From Histomonas meleagridis (lineage: Eukaryota; Parabasalia; Tritrichomonadida; Dientamoebidae): a DNA stretch of 64,000 nucleotides. The position numbers and the translations under genes are program-made. The DNA lies in assembly GCA_020186115.1 (NCBI GenBank), contig WSYJ01000186.1:682001-746000 (forward strand), written 5' to 3'. Under the pieces are notes generated by a model. That model worked only from the letters and a program-made list of their open reading frames with translations, ran no database searches and was not told the origin of the DNA. Below are positions 46,528 through 55,856 of this stretch, piece after piece (position 1 is the first letter of the stretch; the number at the start of each line of letters is the position of its first letter).

Positions 46528-49140
46528 ATGATTCCAGAAGAATATTTTAAAATGATGGACTTATCTACATCTGGAAATATTCAAGAGGAAAGCTATATTG
46601 CTCTTGAAAATTTCTTTTGTTCTTGTGCGACGTTTGAATATTCAATACAAATTCTTGAAAATCCACAATATTGGATTAATAATTCTAAGTATCTAACAAT
46701 GGCACCAATTATACTTAAATATACATTTGAGCATAAGTGCCAAAATAATCAACTTTTTCTTCTTAAATCACAAGAAATTTATCAAGCAAATGCGCAAAAT
46801 TTTACAATGCGAATTCTTAAATTATTCTTTGAAAATAAAATTCCAAATTTTATTCAAATGGCATATGATCTTAGCACTTTATTATCACAAATGTTTGTCT
46901 CATGTCCTATCCAAGTTGTGGAACAAGTCAAAGAAATGATTTTTAATTCATTTAAACAAGAACAACAAAGCATACAATACTTGTCCATTATTTCTTATTT
47001 GTTTATTCCAATTAATTATTATTTCAGAGGGAATAATTCTGATCAAAATTTTCCATATCAATATTTTAGTTTAATGAATTTAATGTTTGATCAAGAGCGA
47101 TTTCTTGATGCTAATTATTCTCAATTAATTTTGATTCTTTTTCAATCATTTACGAGTATTTCACGTTTTTGGATAAGGATTTTTATTTTTGAATTTCAGC
47201 AAATTATAAAGAAATCGCTTCTGTTATTACATATATATGAACAAAATTTATGTTTGATTTCGAATTGTGAAGAAAAGTTTCCAATTTTTAAATTATTTTC
47301 GGAATTAATAAGTTTCTATATACATTTGCATGGATGGTTTAAATCAGATTTAAATATATATGTTGAAGAAAAAGAAGAATTCTTTAAAGAATTTAGTAAT
47401 GAATTTTTTAATATTTGTATCAATATTTTAATTAAATCAGATCCAAATCAAATTGAAGATAAGATAAATGAAGAAATCAAATTTAATTTACTTAAATTCG
47501 TAGCTAAAAATATTAATAATTTCATTAATCCCGAAACGTTTCAAATATTTTTTAATTTAATTGTACTTAAATATATTAACTTAACAAGAGAAGATATTCA
47601 ACAAAAAGAAACAAATCCATTTTATTTTTATGAATTAGCATTTGAATTTAATGGATTTTTAACTAATAATAGGCAATGTATATTATTTATATTAAATAGT
47701 CTTTTTTCATTTGATTATAATATGTTGATAAAATGTATTTTATCTGTTCCAAATATAACAGAAGGATTAATACAAATTTGTTCATATATTTCATCATTAT
47801 TTAATAAAGAAAATATTTTCCCAAATATAGAATATATTAATTATATAAACACAATTATAAATGGGACTCAATTAAATATGGATTCTGAAATCCCTATTTT
47901 GTTATTATTAGGAGAATCAATTTCATTTTTTGATGATGAAACTAAAGCTCGACTTTCAATGCTATCATTAAATTATTTAAATGTAAACTTAACAAATCAA
48001 TATGACCCGAATTCAGTTATTATGTTTACTTTTGGTTGTAAATTAACAAAACTGATTTTAAAATCGGGTTATTTAATGCCTTCATCAACTAATATAGAAT
48101 TAATATTGAAAAATAATATATGTGTTAATAATGATGGAATTCAATCATTATTTTTATATATATCATTATCGAATGATCCAAAGTCATTAGATTTGATTTT
48201 AAGATATATTTTTAACGTTATTGAATCAATTTATCAAGAAAATTCACAAAACTTTGTAAGTGTTACTCCACAAAATCGTTATATACTAATAAATTCATTT
48301 AGAACCATAAACTTTGTAATATGTAAATATAATGTTAATTTTGATGCTTGTTTCTTTTTGCCATTAATTACTAACTTCTTAAGTATTGATGAGATCTTTG
48401 AAGAATCTCTTTTTAATGATTTAATTGAAATCATTTGTAATATAATTCAATATGATTTACCAAATTATTTAGAAGTTTTTAATATTTATTTTCAATTTTT
48501 TAAGATAACTTTAATGGATTCGACAAATCCTTTTTTGGTATATCATGGATCAATGTTAAAACCAATGATAACATTTATAATTTATCATTATGATGATTTT
48601 AATAATTGGCCAATTAAAAACGAATTTTTAAATTTTGTTTATAATTTGTTTATGCAGTTTATAATAATGGAAGATCCTGTTGAAGAAGAAGTTTTATCTG
48701 TTGTTGTTTTAATATCGATAATGATTCAAATTAACAATTATTTCCCTAATGAAATATTGATTGAAATTTATAATAAAACTTTAAACTTTTTACAGAAAAA
48801 TGAATCAAATGTAATATTTTGTATTGCTGCACTTGATATAATTTGCTCGATAAAAATTATGAAAAAAGATATTATTCTTGATAATGTTGTACTAAAATGT
48901 ATGCTAACTTTGATTAAGGATAAAATTATTTTAAGGAAAATTGATAAAGTTTATTATTATTTAATAATCAACTCAATGGATAATCCGCCAATTAACAAAG
49001 TTACGTTCGGAAATTATCTCTTAAGCCTTCCTTGTAATGAGTTATTTTTGAAAAAGTTTAACTGTAAATGGATAACTGAATATGATGTAAAATATCCACT
49101 TGCGCAAGGACTTGAAAAAATAGAGGAAATATCAACATGA
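46528..49140 (+). CDS. Importin-beta/exportin-like (IPO7/8 or CSE1-type) karyopherin
   Basis: An 870-residue ATG frame, all helical. The N-terminus resembles an IBN_N repeat (ALENFFCSCATFEYSIQILENPQYW...APIILKYTF). The middle has NLTREDIQQKETNPFYFYEL, which recalls the segment LTxEDxxxWExDPxEYI of importin-beta-family members. HEAT-like helices continue to the end. The family carries cargo through nuclear pores with Ran. The protein is rich in I, N, F and Y, as expected for this AT-rich genome, which weakens sequence comparison. Another HEAT protein is possible. Confidence 0.55.
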   Translation: MIPEEYFKMMDLSTSGNIQEESYIALENFFCSCATFEYSIQILENPQYWINNSKYLTMAPIILKYTFEHKCQNNQLFLLKSQEIYQANAQNFTMRILKLFFENKIPNFIQMAYDLSTLLSQMFVSCPIQVVEQVKEMIFNSFKQEQQSIQYLSIISYLFIPINYYFRGNNSDQNFPYQYFSLMNLMFDQERFLDANYSQLILILFQSFTSISRFWIRIFIFEFQQIIKKSLLLLHIYEQNLCLISNCEEKFPIFKLFSELISFYIHLHGWFKSDLNIYVEEKEEFFKEFSNEFFNICINILIKSDPNQIEDKINEEIKFNLLKFVAKNINNFINPETFQIFFNLIVLKYINLTREDIQQKETNPFYFYELAFEFNGFLTNNRQCILFILNSLFSFDYNMLIKCILSVPNITEGLIQICSYISSLFNKENIFPNIEYINYINTIINGTQLNMDSEIPILLLLGESISFFDDETKARLSMLSLNYLNVNLTNQYDPNSVIMFTFGCKLTKLILKSGYLMPSSTNIELILKNNICVNNDGIQSLFLYISLSNDPKSLDLILRYIFNVIESIYQENSQNFVSVTPQNRYILINSFRTINFVICKYNVNFDACFFLPLITNFLSIDEIFEESLFNDLIEIICNIIQYDLPNYLEVFNIYFQFFKITLMDSTNPFLVYHGSMLKPMITFIIYHYDDFNNWPIKNEFLNFVYNLFMQFIIMEDPVEEEVLSVVVLISIMIQINNYFPNEILIEIYNKTLNFLQKNESNVIFCIAALDIICSIKIMKKDIILDNVVLKCMLTLIKDKIILRKIDKVYYYLIINSMDNPPINKVTFGNYLLSLPCNELFLKKFNCKWITEYDVKYPLAQGLEKIEEIST

Positions 49141-49209
49141 AATACATTTTATTATGTTTATTTACGGATACAAAGTATTAAAAATTAACAAATATTTTAT
49201 TAAATATAA

Positions 49210-52200
49210 TTAAAGTGTTGCTTCTCCATGCAATAAAACATCAAATGGTTCTGATATATTTGACGTGAACTTCAATTTCCCGTAAAAATATCCAACTTTA
49301 GTTGGCTTAAATTGAATGGGAAACATTACGTAACATTTTGGCTCTATAACAAATGAAGAAATTGGTATAAAAAATGGTTCTTCGACAGTCGATACAATAT
49401 GACATTGTTTATTTGATCTGTTACAAACTTTCAATCTCATTTTTTGTGTTTTCCCAAGTTTACATGGAAGGAATTCATAATTATCAGAATAAACGCCAAC
49501 AATTTTTTTCTTTTCGTTTGAAATCGATTTTCCAATTGTTCGTAAAGTTTCGGTTTGGCCGTTTGTTTCAATTTTGAATGTCTCATTGAAATTGTATGGA
49601 ACAAACGGCGAAAATTCAATGCTAAATTCGGTTTTTTCCATTGCGTTTATTTTTATCGAGATCGGATATTTAAAAGGGCTTTTGCCGATTTCCCAGTTTC
49701 TTTTAAGAGGCAGAAACCTTAATATTATTGGTTTGTTACATAAATTCGTTGCAATAATATTAATTTTTCTGTTTCCTCCAACTTCGCAAATTCCAAAATC
49801 AATATTTTTTTGGTTCAATTTAAACAATTTCCTTTTCTTTATACAAAAACTTGAATCATCGTCAATCACATTTATGGGTACTTTTATGATTTCATCTTCT
49901 GATTTAATTTCAATTGATGATGTAACTTTACCAAAAATTTTGACTTCTAATTCCGTTTTAGAATAAGGTTGAATGATTATATTATTTGGTTTAACTCTAA
50001 TGTTTTGTGAATACGTAATAATAGAAATTGGAATTGGTATTGATGACATATTTATAACATTTAAAAAATTTGTTTCATCTCCAAAAAACCGTAATTTTGA
50101 AGGTTGAACGATAATACTTTTTGAAGAAGATTTAATCGGAAAACAAAGAAAAAGTTTTTTTATGTGGATCAACTTTTTAAATACTGAATTGAATTCCTTT
50201 TTTTCGATTAAATTTAAATATTTCGAAATCGAACTAATTTCATTGCTATCAGTCATCCATTCGAATGTTTTAGCAAAAAAGTCATTTGGATATAAAAAAG
50301 CTTTAATTTCTCTTAAGATTTCATCACCAAAATACATTGCAATTGGAATTCTTTTGCCAGGTTCATGATGAGAATTAACAACAAATTCGAATGTTGCTGA
50401 AGATTTTGGATAAACCAAAGAAGAAATTGGATTTACATTTATAATGAAATCATTTTTTGTTTCTGCAGTAAAAACTACAAAAGCTGTTCTATTACCATAA
50501 TTTTTAACTTCGATTTTTGTTGAGTATTGATTAACATCTGAATAACAAAGTTGAAATGATTCATCACAATAAATATCACTTTCATATTTATATGCAATGA
50601 TTGGAATATATTTAGAAAGTGATTCTTGAGAAGAAACTTCTATTTCTTGTGCTAAAACAGAACTTTGAAATGGTTCACATTCGATGTTAATAGGTAAATC
50701 GACTTCAACATTTTCACTAATCAAAAAACATTTTGGAATCTGAAGTTCAAAAGAATTAACTCCTGAAACGACAAAAGATTTTACATTAGGTTCATTATCT
50801 TTCACGTTATTAAATAAAATAAACGATGGAACCACTTTTATTATATCTTCTAATTCATTTTCTTCTTCTTCTTCGAATAAGTCATCGCTAAATAAATTAT
50901 TGTCTGTTATCATTTCCTCTTCCTCTTCTTCTTCGTCAATTGTTACAGAATAAAAATCTGTCACATCAGATTTATTATCACGAATTAATGTTATATAAAA
51001 TGATTTTTGATTTTGTAAAATGTTTTTTATATTAATTGTTTCTTTTGATTTAATATCAAATAAATGTTGATCATTATCAATTTTTAACAAAAGTTTTATC
51101 GACAAATTACTTATGTTTATAATAGTTGTTCCTCTAATTTCATATGGAAGTTTTACACATTCACCTAAAAGTTCAATGTCATTATCAATTCCTTTAAGTG
51201 TTGTTTTATATAATTTTTCTTCTGTTGGTTCAAATACGATTATTGAATGTGTGTTTTCTGTAGTAAGATAAAATGGTGGGAAAATTTGATTTTTAAGTAA
51301 ATTCGAATTCTTGAAATCAAAAAATCTTTTGCTAATGTTACCAACGGATATTGACCCAAAATCAATGATTGTTGTTGTTCTAGATTTGATGATTTTTAGC
51401 GTTCGTGTGATAATATCTCCAGTACTTTCACATTTTAATATAAATTTTGGTTTATTAATTTCTTTTTTTGTAGAATTAAATGTTATTAAAATAGGAATTG
51501 TAGATGAAGGACCAATATCAAAAATAGTTCGATTTAAATTAAAACATGATGATTCTATTGATGCTTTAATTCGTAATGTTGAAGATCCTTTATTAAAAAC
51601 AAAAATCGTATTTTGAGAAGTTACTCCTTCATAAAAAACCCAGCATTGATCATTTTGTGGAGAGAGCTCTAATGGCGAAGAAATGCATTCTCCTATAATT
51701 GGAACTGATGTTTCTGTTTTTCCTTGAATTATTAATTCTGATAAATATGTTTTTGGTACAAGTGGAGAAAAAGAAACAAGCAAAGATTTAGTACTAAAGG
51801 GTTCTACTTTAGTGCTTGTTTCTTGAATTGAAAATGAAGGATCAAATTGTATCGATAATTTTATCCATTCAGTAGAATTTCCAGAGTTAGTGATTAGAAT
51901 TTTCTGGTATGCTATTGAATTAGGAAAAATTGGTGTGAACTCAATTTTCGATGGAAAACATAAAATACATGAATCATCTCTAAAGTCTGGAATGAATGAT
52001 TGGGTATTTTCTATTTCAACCTGCTTATTAATTTTTTTTGAAGGAATTTCGTGTATTTCAGAAATCATATATTTTGAGTCTGCTTCCAAGTTTGAAATAA
52101 GATTCTCAATGGAATCTTTAGTAGAACCATCACTTTCAAAGACTGATATCAAATTCATTGTTTTTAGCATATCGGAATCACTTGATACATTGTCATTTTC

Positions 52201-52224
52201 AGGTTTTGTTTTCCCATTTTTCAT
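49210..52224 (-). CDS. CEP192/SPD-2-like protein with repeated ASH (PapD-like) domains
   Basis: A 1004-residue ATG frame. After an acidic, low-complexity N-terminus (about 1-75) it has many beta-sandwich repeats of ASH/HYDIN type: FPSKIEFTPIFPNS...ILITNSGNSTEWIKL, VVPSFILFNNVKDN, and the last EPFFIPISSFVIEPKCYVMFPIQFKPTKVGYFYGKLKFTS...LLHGEATL. The last block is very like the C-terminus of CEP192 (PxSHSYxxLPVxFKP...G). An acidic insert (DEEEEEEEMITDN) lies near 440-450. CEP192/SPD-2 recruits pericentriolar material at centrosomes; in trichomonads it would be at basal bodies or the atractophore, which is inferred. HYDIN-like or CFAP47-like proteins are alternatives. Confidence 0.65.
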   Translation of the reverse strand: MKNGKTKPENDNVSSDSDMLKTMNLISVFESDGSTKDSIENLISNLEADSKYMISEIHEIPSKKINKQVEIENTQSFIPDFRDDSCILCFPSKIEFTPIFPNSIAYQKILITNSGNSTEWIKLSIQFDPSFSIQETSTKVEPFSTKSLLVSFSPLVPKTYLSELIIQGKTETSVPIIGECISSPLELSPQNDQCWVFYEGVTSQNTIFVFNKGSSTLRIKASIESSCFNLNRTIFDIGPSSTIPILITFNSTKKEINKPKFILKCESTGDIITRTLKIIKSRTTTIIDFGSISVGNISKRFFDFKNSNLLKNQIFPPFYLTTENTHSIIVFEPTEEKLYKTTLKGIDNDIELLGECVKLPYEIRGTTIINISNLSIKLLLKIDNDQHLFDIKSKETINIKNILQNQKSFYITLIRDNKSDVTDFYSVTIDEEEEEEEMITDNNLFSDDLFEEEEENELEDIIKVVPSFILFNNVKDNEPNVKSFVVSGVNSFELQIPKCFLISENVEVDLPINIECEPFQSSVLAQEIEVSSQESLSKYIPIIAYKYESDIYCDESFQLCYSDVNQYSTKIEVKNYGNRTAFVVFTAETKNDFIINVNPISSLVYPKSSATFEFVVNSHHEPGKRIPIAMYFGDEILREIKAFLYPNDFFAKTFEWMTDSNEISSISKYLNLIEKKEFNSVFKKLIHIKKLFLCFPIKSSSKSIIVQPSKLRFFGDETNFLNVINMSSIPIPISIITYSQNIRVKPNNIIIQPYSKTELEVKIFGKVTSSIEIKSEDEIIKVPINVIDDDSSFCIKKRKLFKLNQKNIDFGICEVGGNRKINIIATNLCNKPIILRFLPLKRNWEIGKSPFKYPISIKINAMEKTEFSIEFSPFVPYNFNETFKIETNGQTETLRTIGKSISNEKKKIVGVYSDNYEFLPCKLGKTQKMRLKVCNRSNKQCHIVSTVEEPFFIPISSFVIEPKCYVMFPIQFKPTKVGYFYGKLKFTSNISEPFDVLLHGEATL

Positions 52225-52339
52225 ATTCCATTTTTTTTCTTTGTTCTTAAAAGTAAACGAACTTTCGAATACAAAAAGTGAAAAATCCCGTTACTGTGAA
52301 GCGGTTAATCACTTTCCAAATAACTTCTCTAAATTTTTA

Positions 52340-53518
52340 ATGGAATTACTTTTAAAATTAGATAAAATTATTTTTAATTTAAAAGAAGAAAATTTTAGTG
52401 CAACAGTTGAACAAACAATGGGGTTATTTGATTCAAACTATCCATATACATTTAATTTAATTATAAGCAATTTGATTTATTTTGTATTTTTTTCACAAAA
52501 GAATGTGAATAATATATATTTTAAATATTTAGAAACAATTCAAACAAAAGAAGAAGAAATAAACAAAAATATTCCGAAAATTATTGATATTTTTACTAAC
52601 AATTTAATTGATATCAAAACACAAGAATCATTTTACATAATAGAGAAAATGATCGGAATAAATTTAATTGATAAAGATACCACAAAAAACATCAAATCAA
52701 AATATTTTGCACACTATAAAACAGAAATAGAAAACAAAACAAATCATTCTAAAAAATTTGATAATGTATTTTTAGATAATTATGAAGAACTTTCAAAAAA
52801 TGATTTTGAGCTTCATAAGCAATATGTTAAAGAAGGACATAATCCGAATGAAATTGCGAAAATAATTCGAAATGATGAAATAAAAAAACTTCAAGAAATA
52901 TCATCGCAATCAAATTTTGATTTTAATCAAACAATTAAACCATCGCTTTATGAAAGATGTTCATTTATTAACTATTGGAATGTTACACTAATTGATTATG
53001 CAGCATTTTTTGGATCAGTTAAATGTTTTAAATTTTTACTTATGAATGGTTCTAATGTAGAAAATACAGGTGAATATGCTATTGCAAGTGGAAATCTTGA
53101 AATCATTCATTTGTGTGAACAAAATCATTCATCATTTGAAGGTGCATATGAAACAGCAATTATGTTTCATCAAAATGATATCTTTAAATATCTTTATGAA
53201 AAGAAAATTGAAAAATTAAATGATAAATTGGGATGTTTTTGTATAGAAAAAGGAAAATATGAAATTCTTTCATTATTGGAAGAACGTCTGGATGAAAACA
53301 AAAAATTTGTAATCAATGAATCAGCAAGTAAAGGAAATTTATATCTCGTTGAATATTTTGTTCAAAAAAATACTTTGGGAATCCCAAAAGATATCTTAGT
53401 ATTTTCTTCAGGATCAAAAAATTTAGAACTTATTAAATTACTTCTCAAGCAAAAATGTTTAAATATAAATACTAAAAATATTTATTTGTTTTATTTGAAA
53501 TTTATTTCAATAAGTTAA
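52340..53518 (+). CDS. DUF3447-ankyrin protein, head segment 3
   Basis: The ATG at 52340 (MELLLKLDKIIFNLKEENF) gives 392 residues; the longer open frame upstream is only the antisense of the CEP192-like gene. The family core is here as in the other heads: QESFYIIEKMIGINLID, ELHKQYVKEGHNPNEIAKIIRNDEIKKLQEISSQ, NVTLIDYAAFFGSVKCFKFLLMNGSNVENTGEYAIASGNLEIIHLCEQNHSSFEGAYETAIMF, then LELIKLLLKQKCLNINTKN. It runs into the first spacer and stops at 53518. Its start is only 115 bp from the divergent CEP192-like start. Confidence 0.8.
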   Translation: MELLLKLDKIIFNLKEENFSATVEQTMGLFDSNYPYTFNLIISNLIYFVFFSQKNVNNIYFKYLETIQTKEEEINKNIPKIIDIFTNNLIDIKTQESFYIIEKMIGINLIDKDTTKNIKSKYFAHYKTEIENKTNHSKKFDNVFLDNYEELSKNDFELHKQYVKEGHNPNEIAKIIRNDEIKKLQEISSQSNFDFNQTIKPSLYERCSFINYWNVTLIDYAAFFGSVKCFKFLLMNGSNVENTGEYAIASGNLEIIHLCEQNHSSFEGAYETAIMFHQNDIFKYLYEKKIEKLNDKLGCFCIEKGKYEILSLLEERLDENKKFVINESASKGNLYLVEYFVQKNTLGIPKDILVFSSGSKNLELIKLLLKQKCLNINTKNIYLFYLKFISIS

Positions 53519-55745
53519 GATTTCAAAATAAAATTTGGAAGTTATTTAAATTATTTGAAACAGCACTTATGAAAGCATCTGAAAACGGTAATACAGAAAT
53601 AGTTAAATTACTTCTTGAACAAAAAGGAATTGGTATTAATGTTAAAGATATTTATTTGTTTTATTTGATATTTATTTTGATAATTTGATAATTCAAAATA
53701 ATATTTGGAAATTATTTAAATTATTTAAAACAGCACTTATGAAAGCATCTGAAAATGGTTATGCAGAAATAGTTAAATTACTTCTTGAACAAAAAGGAAT
53801 TGATATTAACGATAAAGATATTATTTATTTTAATAATTTGATATTCCAAAATAATATTTGGAAATTATTTAAATTATTTTGGACAGCACTTATTTATGCA
53901 TCATCAAATGGTCATATAGAAATTGTCAAATTACTTCTTGAACAAGAAGGAATTGATATTAATGATGAAGATATTTATTCGTTTTATTTGATATTTATTT
54001 TAATAATTTTCTATTTCAAAATAATATTTGGAAATTATTTTGGACAGCACTTATTTTGGCATCATCAAATGGTCATATAGAAATTGTCAAATTACTTCTT
54101 GAACAAGAAGGAATTGATATTAATGCTAAAGATATTTATTTGTTTTATTTGAAATTTATTTTAATGGTTTGAAATTTTAAAATAATATTTGGAAATTATT
54201 TAAATTATTTTTTACAGCAATTATTATAGCATCTTTCAATGGTCATATAGAAATAGTTAAATTTCTTCTTGAACAAAAAGGAATTGATATCAATGCTGAA
54301 AATATTTATTTATTTTATTTGAAATTTATTTTAATAATTTTATATTTCAAAATAACATTTGAAAATTATTTAATTTATTTGAAACAGCACTTATAGCTGC
54401 ATCTTTCAATTGTCATACAGAAATAGTTAAATTACTTCTTGAACATAAAGGAATTGATATTAATGCTGAAAATAATATTTATTTTAATAATTTGATATTC
54501 CAAAATAATATTTGGAAATTATTTAAATTATTTTGGACAGCACTTATTTATGCATCATCAAATGGTCATATAGAAATTGTCAAATTACTTCTTGAACAAG
54601 AAGGAATTGATATTAATGCTAAAGACATTTATTTGTTTTATTTGATATTTATTTTAATAATTTGATATTTCAAAATATTATTTGGAAATTATTTAAATTA
54701 TTTAAAACAGCACTTACATTAGCATCTGAAAATGGTTATACAGAAATGGTTAAATTACTTCTTGAACAAGAAGGAATTGATGTTAATGCTAAAGATATTT
54801 ATTCTTTTTATTTGAAATTTATTTTAATAATTTTTTATTTCAAAATTTTATTTGGAAATTGTTTAATTTATTTAAAACAGCACTTATTTATGCATCTAAG
54901 AAAGGTGAAATAGAAATAGTTAAATTACTTCTTAAACAAGAAGGAATTGATATTAATGCTAAAGATATTTATTAATTTGTTTTAATATTCATTTTAATAA
55001 TTTCGGATTACAAAATAACATTTGAAAATTATTTAAATTATTTAGAACAGCACTTATGTTAGCATCTGCAAAAGGTCATACAGAAATAGTTAAATTTCTT
55101 CTTGAACAAAAAGGAATTGATATTAATGCTAAAGATATTTATTAATTTGTTTTAATATTCATTTTAATAATTTCGGATTACAAAATAACATTTGAAAATT
55201 ATTTAAATTATTTAGAACAGCACTTATTTGGGCATCATATTTTGTTCGTACAGAAATAGTTAAATTACTTCTTGAACAAAAAGGAATTGATATTAATGCT
55301 AAAGATATTTATTAATTTGTTTTAATATTCATTTTAATAATTTCGGATTACAAAATAACATTTGAAAATTATTTAAATTATTTAGAACAGCACTTATGTT
55401 AGCATCTGCAAAAGGTCATACAGAAATAGTTAAATTACTTCTTAAACAAGAAGGAATTGATATTAATGCTAAAGATATTTATTTGTTTTATTTAAAATTT
55501 ATTTTGATAATTTTATATTTCAAAATAATAATTGAAAATTATTTAATTTATTTAAAACAGCACTTATTTTAGCATCTCAAAAAGGTCACACAGAAATAGT
55601 TAAATTACTTAGTAAAAAAGGTGTTCATAAAAATACAACAAATATATCAGATTTACCCAAAATAAGCATAAGCACAACACCAAAAATTAAAAACTCAATT
55701 AGTTTATCACATTCTCATTATATGACTAAAATTTATTATGTATGA
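53519..55745 (+). repeat. Array 3: thirteen ankyrin units, spacers partly homogenised
   Basis: Units start near 53560, 53731, 53882, 54042, 54213, 54384, 54536, 54707, 54877, 55046, 55217, 55387 and 55556. All are open ankyrin repeats (TALMLASENGHTEIVKLLLEQKGIDINAKDI). Spacers are 67, 75 or 84 nt in those I measured, so some keep frame and some do not. The spacers after units 9, 10 and 11 are nearly identical (TTTCGGATTACAAAATAACA), a mark of recent copying. The last unit (55551-55745) has a unique tail ending YMTKIYYV and a TGA. Best read as the rest of the gene headed at 52340. Confidence 0.75.
55551..55745 (+). CDS. Array 3 terminal unit with unique C-terminus
   Basis: A 64-residue end segment: FKTALILASQKGHTEIVKLL, then SKKGVHKNTTNISDLP, KISISTTPKIKNSISLSHS, and a final MTKIYYV before TGA. 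It replaces the usual repeat ending with a Ser/Thr/Lys-rich tail different from that of array 1. It has no independent start codon at its head, so it appears to be a terminal exon or equivalent. Confidence 0.55.
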   Translation, partial: FKTALILASQKGHTEIVKLLSKKGVHKNTTNISDLPKISISTTPKIKNSISLSHSHYMTKIYYV

Positions 55746-55856
55746 ATCGAACTCATTTTTATGATAAAAAGAGTTTAATATTTTTACTCATATTTGAAGT
55801 TGTCTAAGAAAAAACATATTTTAGGGAAAGAATTATTTATTAATTTATCGAAAGTT

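Noticed and set aside
51890-52339. N-terminal extension of the third ankyrin head
   Set aside because: This part of the open frame is antisense to the CEP192-like gene; the family N-terminus begins at the ATG at 52340.
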